Source: an uncultured Agathobacter sp. (lineage in GTDB: Bacteria > Bacillota > Clostridia > Lachnospirales > Lachnospiraceae). From it: a stretch of DNA of 64,000 nt. Numbering within the stretch: the stretch's first letter is position 1; the number at the start of each line of letters is the position of its first letter. The notes below the pieces were generated by a model. That model was not told where the DNA came from. It worked only from the letters and a program-made list of their open reading frames with translations, and did no database searches. The stretch spans positions 62,001-126,000 of the forward strand of contig CALWLL010000056.1 of NCBI GenBank assembly GCA_944381555.1, read 5' to 3'. Below are positions 8,690-16,051 of this stretch, piece after piece. The position numbers and the translations under genes are program-made.

Positions 8690-9667
8690 CTATTCAACAC
8701 TCTCTGCATGAATGTATTGAATAACATTTGTATTCTCATCAATCGGCAGAATTACTGCCCCCTGCTGCTTTAACTGTTCAATCAAAACTCCTAGGGCATC
8801 CGCCGTTGCCGACTTATTTGATCCGTCATGCAGCAACACAACAGAAGTTTTGTATTTGAATACTCCGCCTAAAACATTGTTTAAAACATCTTCCTTCGTG
8901 TAATTGCTGGCCGTATCGCCTGCTGATACATTCCAATCAAAATAAGTAATCTGCTCCTCATTCAAAATATGTACGAACTCTGCCATATTCACGTTACTAA
9001 TCTGATTACCGCTTCCACCGGGAAAACGATAAAACATACTGCGTGTTCCGGTTAATTCATACAAAAAATCAGAAATTTTCAGATAATCTTCTTTGAAAGC
9101 ATCTGTTGACGAATAAATCAAACTATACTGATTAGAGTAGGAATGCATTCCAATGGTATGCTCCTCATTTATGATCCTCTGATAAATGGCATTGTTTTCA
9201 TCATCCTCACTGCCAATGACAAAGAATGTTGCCTTTACCTGATGCTGTGCCAGAATATCAAGAATCTTCTCTGTATTATCTCCCGGTACACTATTAAAGG
9301 TCAGATACACATAATGGGTGTCTCCCTCTGCCGCAAAATTATCCGGCGTATCAATTCCGGTAACAATATTGGCGTATCTGTCTTCTGTACCGGACTGCCC
9401 CTCCGTATCCTCCGAACCATAAGAATCATCACTTAAAGAATCTGGTTCTTCCGATACATTTGTATCAGGTTCCAAACTGCCGCCACCCGTTTCAAGCCTG
9501 CTCAATCTATCGTTCAGGCTAAAAACCTGTACTGACAAAATAATAATTGCTAATAGTGAAAAAATCATCCACATAGCAATTGTCCAAATAATTCCAGTCT
9601 TAATTCGATTTACGCGTTTTCGTTTCTGGCGCTGCTGGTTAAGCAATTCTGCGTCATTTGTAGTCAT
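8690..9667 (-). CDS. Membrane-anchored NodB-domain polysaccharide deacetylase homologue, catalytic Asp pair missing
   Basis: One membrane segment (about residues 23-47), an acidic Ser/Gly/Asp linker to about 105, then a NodB fold outside the cell. Some motifs are kept: R214-F-P-G-G (motif 3), YFDWNVSAGD (motif 4) and LLHDG (motif 5). Motif 1, normally TFDDGP, reads TFNSVPG (residues 123-129), so both the catalytic and metal-binding Asp are absent. Motif 2 reads HSYSN (175-179), with the second His replaced by Asn. Classical metal-dependent deacetylation therefore looks impossible, and a binding or scaffold role is more likely. It is first in the operon with the bactofilin and has its own promoter. 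The ATG follows GGAGG at six bases. Confidence 0.88.
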   Translation of the reverse strand: MTTNDAELLNQQRQKRKRVNRIKTGIIWTIAMWMIFSLLAIIILSVQVFSLNDRLSRLETGGGSLEPDTNVSEEPDSLSDDSYGSEDTEGQSGTEDRYANIVTGIDTPDNFAAEGDTHYVYLTFNSVPGDNTEKILDILAQHQVKATFFVIGSEDDENNAIYQRIINEEHTIGMHSYSNQYSLIYSSTDAFKEDYLKISDFLYELTGTRSMFYRFPGGSGNQISNVNMAEFVHILNEEQITYFDWNVSAGDTASNYTKEDVLNNVLGGVFKYKTSVVLLHDGSNKSATADALGVLIEQLKQQGAVILPIDENTNVIQYIHAESVE

Positions 9668-9697
9668 ATTATTCCTCCAACGTGTAATATCATTACT

Positions 9698-9725
9698 ATT
9701 TTAACACATTTTCGTTACTTGTAAA
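9698..9725 (-). promoter_or_regulatory. SigA-type promoter for the deacetylase-bactofilin-pyrH operon
   Basis: TTTACA (9720-9725) and TAAAAT (9698-9703) are separated by 16 bases on the minus strand, each one mismatch from consensus. It lies about 30 bases upstream of the ATG and downstream of the opp terminator, so it probably drives the whole operon through polC. Confidence 0.7.
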
Positions 9726-9777
9726 TAAAAAAGTAGGAGAAACTATTCTTTTGTGAATACAAAGTATCCAAGTTAAG

Positions 9778-9814
9778 AAAAAAAATCGCCTAAACCTCAT
9801 AGTCTAAGCGATTT
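9778..9814 (-). terminator. Intrinsic terminator of the opp operon
   Basis: Minus-strand stem AAATCGCTTAGAC / GTTTAGGCGATTT (13 pairs including G-U) with a 6-base loop, followed by eight T residues. It lies 36 bases after the last opp-linked gene and cleanly separates the opp operon from the pyrH operon. Confidence 0.88.
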
Positions 9815-9850
9815 TGATTTAGAAGAAATTCTTACAATCCCCTTTACGAT

Positions 9851-10255
9851 TTACAAAAACATATAAATCAAAACAAATATAACCGAAATAATGATTGCAC
9901 CTGCTCCCACAACAACAAGATGTCGAAAAGACCTTTTCTTCTCCTGCATCCGTTTATTATATTCATAAAAATTTTCCTCACGGATTTTCGCACCTTTTCT
10001 GTGAGCGGTAAATGTATGGGCTAAAGTTTTTAATCCAAACGCCATTGCATTAAAAATGCCTTCATTTAATGCGTAAATCAAAAGCCCTATTCCTGCGTAC
10101 ACAACGCCAACGATAAAGAAAGCATCGCTGATATGACGCATCACCGTTTGAAAATCTTGAGCAAGAAAAATTCCCCGTATCATACAGATTACTGCCGTGA
10201 ATATAACTGCTGTCAGCATGGTTATGAAATACTTTCTTCTGTTACCCTTTTTCAT
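9851..10255 (-). CDS. Small membrane protein, DUF3899-like
   Basis: 134 residues with three hydrophobic segments (about 8-26, 42-62 and 111-133). Between the second and third is a basic cytosolic stretch (HRKGAKIREENFYEYNKRMQEKKR). The overall pattern resembles the DUF3899 family of Firmicutes, but I cannot confirm this without a profile search. Its ATG overlaps the oppF TAA by one base (TAATG), so it is translated with the transporter and is the last gene before the operon terminator. Function unknown; an accessory of the transporter is possible but only inferred from position. Confidence 0.75.
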   Translation of the reverse strand: MKKGNRRKYFITMLTAVIFTAVICMIRGIFLAQDFQTVMRHISDAFFIVGVVYAGIGLLIYALNEGIFNAMAFGLKTLAHTFTAHRKGAKIREENFYEYNKRMQEKKRSFRHLVVVGAGAIIISVIFVLIYMFL

Positions 10256-11295
10256 TATTTCATCTCCGCCTGATATTTTTCCATTTCAGCCGTATTGCAA
10301 TATACAAAATGATTTGGAGAAACTTCTCTAAGGCTTGGACCTTCTGCCGAATAATCATGATCCAGCTCCGGCGTGTAAATAATTCTCTTTCTCTTCTTCT
10401 CATAATGAGGATCCGGGAATGGAATTGCCGATAACAAGGACTTCGTGTATGGATGGCATGGATTTGCAAATAATTCGTCTGCATCTGCAAGCTCTACAAT
10501 CTTTCCGAAATACATAACCGCAATTCTGTCAGAAAAATATTTTACTACCGATAAATCATGTGCAACAAACATAATGGTAAGTCCCATTTTTTCTCTTAAT
10601 TCATTGAGCAGGTTAATAACCTGAGCCTGAATAGATACGTCTAGCGCACTGATTGGTTCGTCAGCAATAATAAGCTCCGGTTCAAGTACAATTGCTCTTG
10701 CAATACCGATACGCTGTCTCTGACCACCCGAAAATTCATGTGGATAACGGTCCGCATGTTCCGGCACAAGACCAACTAAATCTAACATTTCAAGAACGCG
10801 CTTATTTACATATTCTTTGTCTTTAATTCCACGAATCGTAAGACCTTCCGCAATGATTTCACGAACAGTCATACGCGGATTTAAAGAAGCAACCGGATCC
10901 TGGAAAATCATCTGAATCTTATTAATATCTCTTGAAGTATGCGTCTTATTAATATGCTTTCCTTCTTTGATTTCTTTCTTTAATCTGGCAACTTCTTCCT
11001 TATTACCGTTCTTTCTTGCTTCTTTTAATTTTATCTTTAATTCCGGTATTCCAACTGTAATTGTTTCCCCATTAAAAATAACTTTGCCGCCTGTAATATC
11101 ATATAATTTGATAATAGAACGTCCGGTTGTCGTTTTTCCGCAGCCTGACTCGCCTACTACACCTAATACTTCACCTTTATGAATCTGGAAGCTGACATCA
11201 TCAACGGCTTTTACATTTGCACGCATACTGCCAAAGTACTGTTTTAAATTCTGTACTTCGAGCAATACTTCAGCGTCTCTAAATCTATTACTCAT
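10255..11295 (-). CDS. oppF: Oligopeptide ABC transporter ATP-binding protein, OppF type
   Basis: One of two ATPase subunits of the peptide importer. Walker A GESGCGKT (residues 48-55), Q-loop MIFQDPVASLNP (Q132), signature SGGQRQRIG, Walker B ELIIADEPISALD and switch His in FVAHDLSVV are all intact. About 30 extra, highly charged residues (about 82-115, KLKEARKNGNKEEVARLKKE and onward) sit before the Q-loop. The usual C-terminal Cys motif of this family is mostly lost; only one Cys (FVYCNTAEM) remains. It overlaps oppD by eight bases. Confidence 0.93.
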   Translation of the reverse strand: MSNRFRDAEVLLEVQNLKQYFGSMRANVKAVDDVSFQIHKGEVLGVVGESGCGKTTTGRSIIKLYDITGGKVIFNGETITVGIPELKIKLKEARKNGNKEEVARLKKEIKEGKHINKTHTSRDINKIQMIFQDPVASLNPRMTVREIIAEGLTIRGIKDKEYVNKRVLEMLDLVGLVPEHADRYPHEFSGGQRQRIGIARAIVLEPELIIADEPISALDVSIQAQVINLLNELREKMGLTIMFVAHDLSVVKYFSDRIAVMYFGKIVELADADELFANPCHPYTKSLLSAIPFPDPHYEKKRKRIIYTPELDHDYSAEGPSLREVSPNHFVYCNTAEMEKYQAEMK

Positions 11296-13411
11296 TGCTC
11301 TGTGCCTCCATGTTCTTCATTCTTTCAATACGCTCTGTTACGATACGAGGTGGTTCTACCTTTGGTGCTTCCGGATGCAGCAGCCATGTAGCTGCATAAT
11401 GGGTATCCGAAACCTTAAACATCGGCGGCTGCTGTTCGAAATCAATCTTAAGCGCATATTTATTTCGTGCCGCAAATGCATCTCCAACCGGAGGCTCTGT
11501 CATATCCGGCGGTGTACCAGGAATTGACTCTAAGCGCTCCTCCGTATAAATATCCGGCATGGAGGAAAGCAGCGCCCATGTATATGGATGTTTCGGATCA
11601 TAAAATACATCATCTACTGTACCGTATTCTACAATTTTACCGGCATACATAACCGCAATCTTATCCGCCATATTTGCAACAACACCTAAGTCGTGTGTGA
11701 TAAAAATAACAGACAACTGTCTTTCTTCTTTTAACTTATTGATAAGCTCAAGAATCTGGGACTGAATTGTAACATCTAAAGCAGTGGTAGGCTCATCACA
11801 GATTAAAATATCCGGATTTGCAGATAACGCAATCGCAATAACAATACGCTGTCTCATACCGCCTGAAAACTCAAACGGATACTGATTGTAACGCTTTTCT
11901 GCCTCTGGAATACCTACTTCTTCCATTAACTGGATTGCACGGTTTTTCGCCATAGATTTTGTAACGCGGTATACCATCTTAGCGCCCTGGGCTTTCAGAT
12001 AATCAATCATATCTACAGCATTGTCCGAGAAATCAGTATCAATTGTCTGTAACTGTAATTCATAGTCTTCCACCAGCCTTTTTACACATACCTGCATATT
12101 TGTAACAACTAAATTATAGTCTGTGTTTTCAAAGGCAATCTTTTCAGAAGCACTTAAGTGTTTTTTGTTTTTTAAATGCATTGCATAGATATAGGTTTCT
12201 ACTGCATGATTCATTGCAGAACGAAACGTATATGCAGTACTGTCTTTTGTTATGCTAAGACGGTCAATAGAAGCCTCCACATCTTTTACCAATGCGTCTA
12301 ATTTTTTCTTTAATTCTTTTATATCAATGGAATCTGCTTCCAAGAATGAAAGCACATCCTCTGCATGCGCAACGGCAGCCTTCTTTTTCTCTACAGAATC
12401 TAAATATGCAAGCTCCAATGCCTTTGCAATATCTTCAAGGAATGCTGTCATGAACTTCTCATCAATGTAAGTTCTTGTCATGGTATTCATTCCCTCAACA
12501 TCCTGCGCAAGTTCATCTAAAGACTTTGCATTTGGCTCAAATCCTATATAGTATCCCAATGTAAAGAAATTCGGCGACGCTTTTCTGCGGGCAGCCTTTA
12601 CTTCCGAAAGCATCGTTTTTAGTTCTTCCAAATGCAAGGTCAGACTTTCGCCATTGCCTGTTTTCGGGTATGCTGCCCCCTCTTGTGCAATCATATTCAC
12701 AAGTGTCATATACTCATTATTATCTTTACTGATCAAAAACGGATTGCACGCTCTTTTTGCTTCTTCAACAACCTTCTTTGCATGATTTGGAACTACAGCC
12801 GTCTTCTTACCGATAATCTCAATGCGAAGGCTTTCTGCATTCATCAGGCAGGATTCTAGCATATCATAAGCCTGATTATACTCAAATTCATATTTGTTGC
12901 TTACTTCAATAAACTTCTTAAGAACCGCTACATTCGCTTTTGCCTTGGCTATCTTATCCTCATTTCCTGCATAAGCCTTTACCATAGTCTCTTCTAAGAG
13001 TTTTGTCATGTTATTAAAAATATTTTTTGCATCCTTCTGGCTTGATTTACCATTTAAAATCATAGCCTCAGTCAACTGTTTTCCAATCTTAACAATTGGA
13101 TTCAAGCTCGAAAGCGGATCCTGGAAAATCATAGAGATTCTGTTTCCACGTAAATTGTGAAACTCTTCTTCTGAAATTTTCATAAGATCCATTCCATCAT
13201 ATAGAATTTCCCCACCGTCAACAATCGCGTTTGGTGCAAGAATTCCCATCATAGCTCTCGCGGTTACGGATTTACCGGAACCGGACTCCCCTACAATAGC
13301 AATTGTCTCACCTTTGTTAAGGTCAAAAGAAATATCTCTTACCGCCTTAACTCTTCCGTTGTTTGTACGGAATGAAATTCTTAAGTTTTTAACATCAAGT
13401 ATTTTTTCCAT
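11288..13411 (-). CDS. oppD: Oligopeptide ABC transporter ATP-binding protein, OppD type, with a large insertion in the ATPase domain
   Basis: ATPase subunit paired with OppF. All catalytic motifs are present: Walker A GESGSGKS (residues 41-48), Q-loop IFQDPLSSLNP (Q97), signature FSGGMRQR (515-522), Walker B ILICDEPTTALD and switch FITHDLGVV. The Q-loop to signature distance is about 420 residues instead of about 60. The extra 360 or so (about 115-480) are charged, mainly helical in appearance, without membrane segments, and fall in the helical subdomain. The C-terminal region that normally holds the CxFxxRCxxAxxxC motif reads VGDAFAARNKYALKID with no Cys. The total is 707 residues against about 340 usually. 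No stop or frame break is seen. The ATG overlaps the oppC stop by one base. Confidence 0.92.
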   Translation of the reverse strand: MEKILDVKNLRISFRTNNGRVKAVRDISFDLNKGETIAIVGESGSGKSVTARAMMGILAPNAIVDGGEILYDGMDLMKISEEEFHNLRGNRISMIFQDPLSSLNPIVKIGKQLTEAMILNGKSSQKDAKNIFNNMTKLLEETMVKAYAGNEDKIAKAKANVAVLKKFIEVSNKYEFEYNQAYDMLESCLMNAESLRIEIIGKKTAVVPNHAKKVVEEAKRACNPFLISKDNNEYMTLVNMIAQEGAAYPKTGNGESLTLHLEELKTMLSEVKAARRKASPNFFTLGYYIGFEPNAKSLDELAQDVEGMNTMTRTYIDEKFMTAFLEDIAKALELAYLDSVEKKKAAVAHAEDVLSFLEADSIDIKELKKKLDALVKDVEASIDRLSITKDSTAYTFRSAMNHAVETYIYAMHLKNKKHLSASEKIAFENTDYNLVVTNMQVCVKRLVEDYELQLQTIDTDFSDNAVDMIDYLKAQGAKMVYRVTKSMAKNRAIQLMEEVGIPEAEKRYNQYPFEFSGGMRQRIVIAIALSANPDILICDEPTTALDVTIQSQILELINKLKEERQLSVIFITHDLGVVANMADKIAVMYAGKIVEYGTVDDVFYDPKHPYTWALLSSMPDIYTEERLESIPGTPPDMTEPPVGDAFAARNKYALKIDFEQQPPMFKVSDTHYAATWLLHPEAPKVEPPRIVTERIERMKNMEAQSNE

Positions 13412-14970
13412 TATTCATCCGCTCCTCTTAATGAAGGGTTAAAGGCATCACGTAAACCATTACCAAATAAGTTAAAAGAAATCATCAACAAGGAAATTGC
13501 AATTGCCGGCATCATAATAATATGTGGGTCTGTACTTAAGTACTCCTTACCATTTGCAAGCATTGTTCCAAGGGAGGTTGATTCTGCTCCCTGAAAACTT
13601 ACAATACCTAGATATGATAATGTTGTTTCTGAAAGAATTGTACTAGGAATAATTAAAATTACTGAAGTAATAATGGTTCCCAGCGCATTCGGGAAGATAT
13701 GCTTAAACATAAGTCTTCCGTCTTTTGCTCCAAGAGTTCTTGCAGCAAGAATATATTCCTGGTTTTTGAAACGGTAAAACTGTGTTCTGACACGATATGC
13801 TATACTAATCCATCCTGTCAGACAGAACGCTAAAAGGATACCCGCAAAAGTCGGCATAATTCCCGTCTGTACCAGATGAAGATTTACAAGCGTAGCCACA
13901 ACAATGAACGGAATGCCACTTAATATGTCGGAAATACGTTCCCCGAACAAATCAATCCAGCCGCCATAATATCCTTCAATTGCACCATAAATTGCACCAA
14001 CAATAAGGTTAATTATAGATACTGCAACAGAAAGAACCAAAGATGTTCTAAGACCATATGCAAGTCTTACAAAAATATCATACCCTTGTCCATCTGTTCC
14101 AAGATAATGCGTTGGTTCCGCACCGTTCAAATAAATATAATAGTTATAATAAAGAACCCGGACAGAGACCATGTTTTTATCTTTTGCAATATAATACTGA
14201 ACATTACCATCTTCATCACGAAGATAGCTGTCTACCAGACCATGTTCCATTACATCTTCCAAATCCATCGGATTTCCGTTTTCATCCAGTGGGGTTCCAT
14301 TCGCAGTGTGTTTATACCAGAAGTTCGCATCTGCAGCGTTATTCGGATTAAAGGTTTCCGCGTCTGATGTATCTACCATAGGATATAATACCTGAATTCC
14401 GGTTTCTTCCTGCCATGCAAGAATATCTTCATATTCAGCCATTGTCTTAGACATATACTGGAAGCCTTTTACATAATAGGAATGTGTACGCACGTTACGA
14501 TAGGTTCTTCCCTGTGCAAGAAACTCATCACCGATTGAGATAATTGGATTGTATTCCGATTCCATTGCCTCTTCCCATGTTACGGTTTCATTGCCGGTAG
14601 GATTTTCCGCAGACATACCGATACCTGCATAGCAGATAAGGAATTTGTCATTCAATTTCTGATCGTATCCACCATCAAATACAGGCAAAAATGATAATGC
14701 CGGAATGTATGGTCTTGATTTTGTATAAATACCATCACGGTCACTTAATTCATAATTTGAAACAAAAGGAACAATAATCGCATATAACGCAACCAATACA
14801 ATAATTACCGTTGCAACAAGAGATGCCTTGTTTTTCTTAAAGCGGATCCATGCATCCTTAAAGTAACCGATAGGTTTTGTTTTAAATTTTTCGTCGTGAA
14901 GATTTGCACCAGTCTGGGCGAATTCAAACTTCTCAGCTGGTATATTATTGATATCAAACTGATTATTCAT
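13411..14970 (-). CDS. oppC: Oligopeptide ABC transporter permease, OppC type, with a large external loop
   Basis: Inner-membrane permease of the importer. The N-terminal cytosolic part (WIRFKKNKASLVATVII) leads into membrane segment 1. A loop of about 220 residues (about 70-290) comes before HYLGTDGQGYDIFVRLAYG, which normally follows within about 60 residues. The remaining segments and the EAA loop (AARTLGAKDGRLMFKHIFPNA) are regular. At 519 residues it is far longer than usual OppC proteins (about 300). By topology the extra loop should face outside, where OppA docks. The ATG has GGGGAG upstream and lies next to the oppB stop. Confidence 0.93.
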   Translation of the reverse strand: MNNQFDINNIPAEKFEFAQTGANLHDEKFKTKPIGYFKDAWIRFKKNKASLVATVIIVLVALYAIIVPFVSNYELSDRDGIYTKSRPYIPALSFLPVFDGGYDQKLNDKFLICYAGIGMSAENPTGNETVTWEEAMESEYNPIISIGDEFLAQGRTYRNVRTHSYYVKGFQYMSKTMAEYEDILAWQEETGIQVLYPMVDTSDAETFNPNNAADANFWYKHTANGTPLDENGNPMDLEDVMEHGLVDSYLRDEDGNVQYYIAKDKNMVSVRVLYYNYYIYLNGAEPTHYLGTDGQGYDIFVRLAYGLRTSLVLSVAVSIINLIVGAIYGAIEGYYGGWIDLFGERISDILSGIPFIVVATLVNLHLVQTGIMPTFAGILLAFCLTGWISIAYRVRTQFYRFKNQEYILAARTLGAKDGRLMFKHIFPNALGTIITSVILIIPSTILSETTLSYLGIVSFQGAESTSLGTMLANGKEYLSTDPHIIMMPAIAISLLMISFNLFGNGLRDAFNPSLRGADE

Positions 14971-14971
14971 T

Positions 14972-15943
14972 TTACTTCTCCCCTATTCTAATTCTTGGAT
15001 CTAATAAGCCATAGCTTAAGTCAACAATAATGGTACCGGTCAAACCAATCACGGTATAAAACATACCAGTTGCCATAAATACATCATAATCACGCAGGAA
15101 AATAGAGGTCAGATATAACTGTCCAATACCATTTACCGCAAAAATCTGTTCAATAATCATAGCACCGGACATAATTCCTACAAATAAGCTGACAATCGTT
15201 GGTAAAATTGGAACCATTGCATTTTTAAGGGCATGTCTAATCGTTGCCTGACGTCTTGTTAATCCTTTGGTTCTTGCCAAAAGCATATAATCACTTGTTA
15301 AAGCTTCTGTAAGTTCGGCTCTGGTAAAACGGGCAAGTGTGGCTATTGTACTAAATGACAATGCCAATACCGGTAAAATCATAGACTTAATCATCGTCCA
15401 TGAGAACCACGTTCCGCCAGCTTCATAAAGTGATGAAATAATAACCGGAAGCCAGCCTGTTTTGAATCCGATAAAATACTGTAAAATAAAAGCATAAACA
15501 TAACTCGGCACAGAAATAAACAGCATAACGGCAAAGGAAATCAAATTATCCTGCCACTTATTTTTCTTAATTGCCGCAATAATACCCAAGCCTATTCCAA
15601 CCGGAACAGAAAAGATAATTGAGTAAATATTAAGAAGAACAGTTGGTGCAAGTTTTGAGCCAATAACTTCTCCTACACCTTTCATATACTCGATTTCCCA
15701 GGAAGTACCCCAGTCCCATTCGGTTAAAATATTCTTAAGGTATATTCCATATTGAACCAAAATCGGCTTATTGTAACCTAATGCTTCCCGTCTTGCTCTT
15801 TCAATCTCAGCCTGTACACCCAGAACACCTTCCGGCTCAGCCACAGGGAGAAGCTTAATCAAAACAAAGCAAATTGTCATGATTACCGCAAATACCATCA
15901 GCATAAGTCCTATTCTCTTTAATACATACTTAAATGTTCTCAT
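14972..15943 (-). CDS. oppB: Oligopeptide ABC transporter permease, OppB type
   Basis: Second permease, of ordinary size (323 residues, six membrane segments). It shows the family N-terminus (YVLKRIGLMLMVFAVIMTICF) and the EAA loop in LLARTKGLTRRQATIRHALKNA, and ends with DPRIRIGEK. I chose the ATG at residue 5 of the longest frame because AAAGGTG lies nine bases upstream. A GTG four codons earlier is the alternative. It follows oppA after a strong intergenic hairpin. Confidence 0.93.
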   Translation of the reverse strand: MRTFKYVLKRIGLMLMVFAVIMTICFVLIKLLPVAEPEGVLGVQAEIERARREALGYNKPILVQYGIYLKNILTEWDWGTSWEIEYMKGVGEVIGSKLAPTVLLNIYSIIFSVPVGIGLGIIAAIKKNKWQDNLISFAVMLFISVPSYVYAFILQYFIGFKTGWLPVIISSLYEAGGTWFSWTMIKSMILPVLALSFSTIATLARFTRAELTEALTSDYMLLARTKGLTRRQATIRHALKNAMVPILPTIVSLFVGIMSGAMIIEQIFAVNGIGQLYLTSIFLRDYDVFMATGMFYTVIGLTGTIIVDLSYGLLDPRIRIGEK

Positions 15944-15996
15944 AGTTTCATACACCTTTTTAGTAAATTAATAAAGTATCTCTAAACGTCAGTAAA

Positions 15997-16029
15997 TCAG
16001 CTATTGGGGGAAACCTCCCCAATAGCTGA
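15997..16029 (-). repeat. Strong intercistronic hairpin between oppA and oppB
   Basis: Perfect 13-bp inverted repeat (arms CAGCTATTGGGG and its complement plus one more pair) with a short loop, starting 22 bases after the oppA stop. No T run follows on the minus strand, so it is unlikely to be a full terminator. Comparable hairpins after binding-protein genes protect the upstream message so that OppA is made in excess over OppBCDF; that role here is inferred. Confidence 0.75.
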
Positions 16030-16051
16030 ATACTGCATAAAATTACTTATT

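Noticed and set aside
9783..9820. Bidirectional terminator downstream of the opp operon
   Set aside because: The plus-strand side lacks a proper T run and no plus-strand gene ends there; I call it only for the minus strand.
11288..13411. OppD gene as two genes or a frameshifted fusion
   Set aside because: The frame is open from Walker A to the C-terminus and the long middle has normal codon use with one clean ATPase domain split around it, so it is an insertion, not a fusion of two ATPases.
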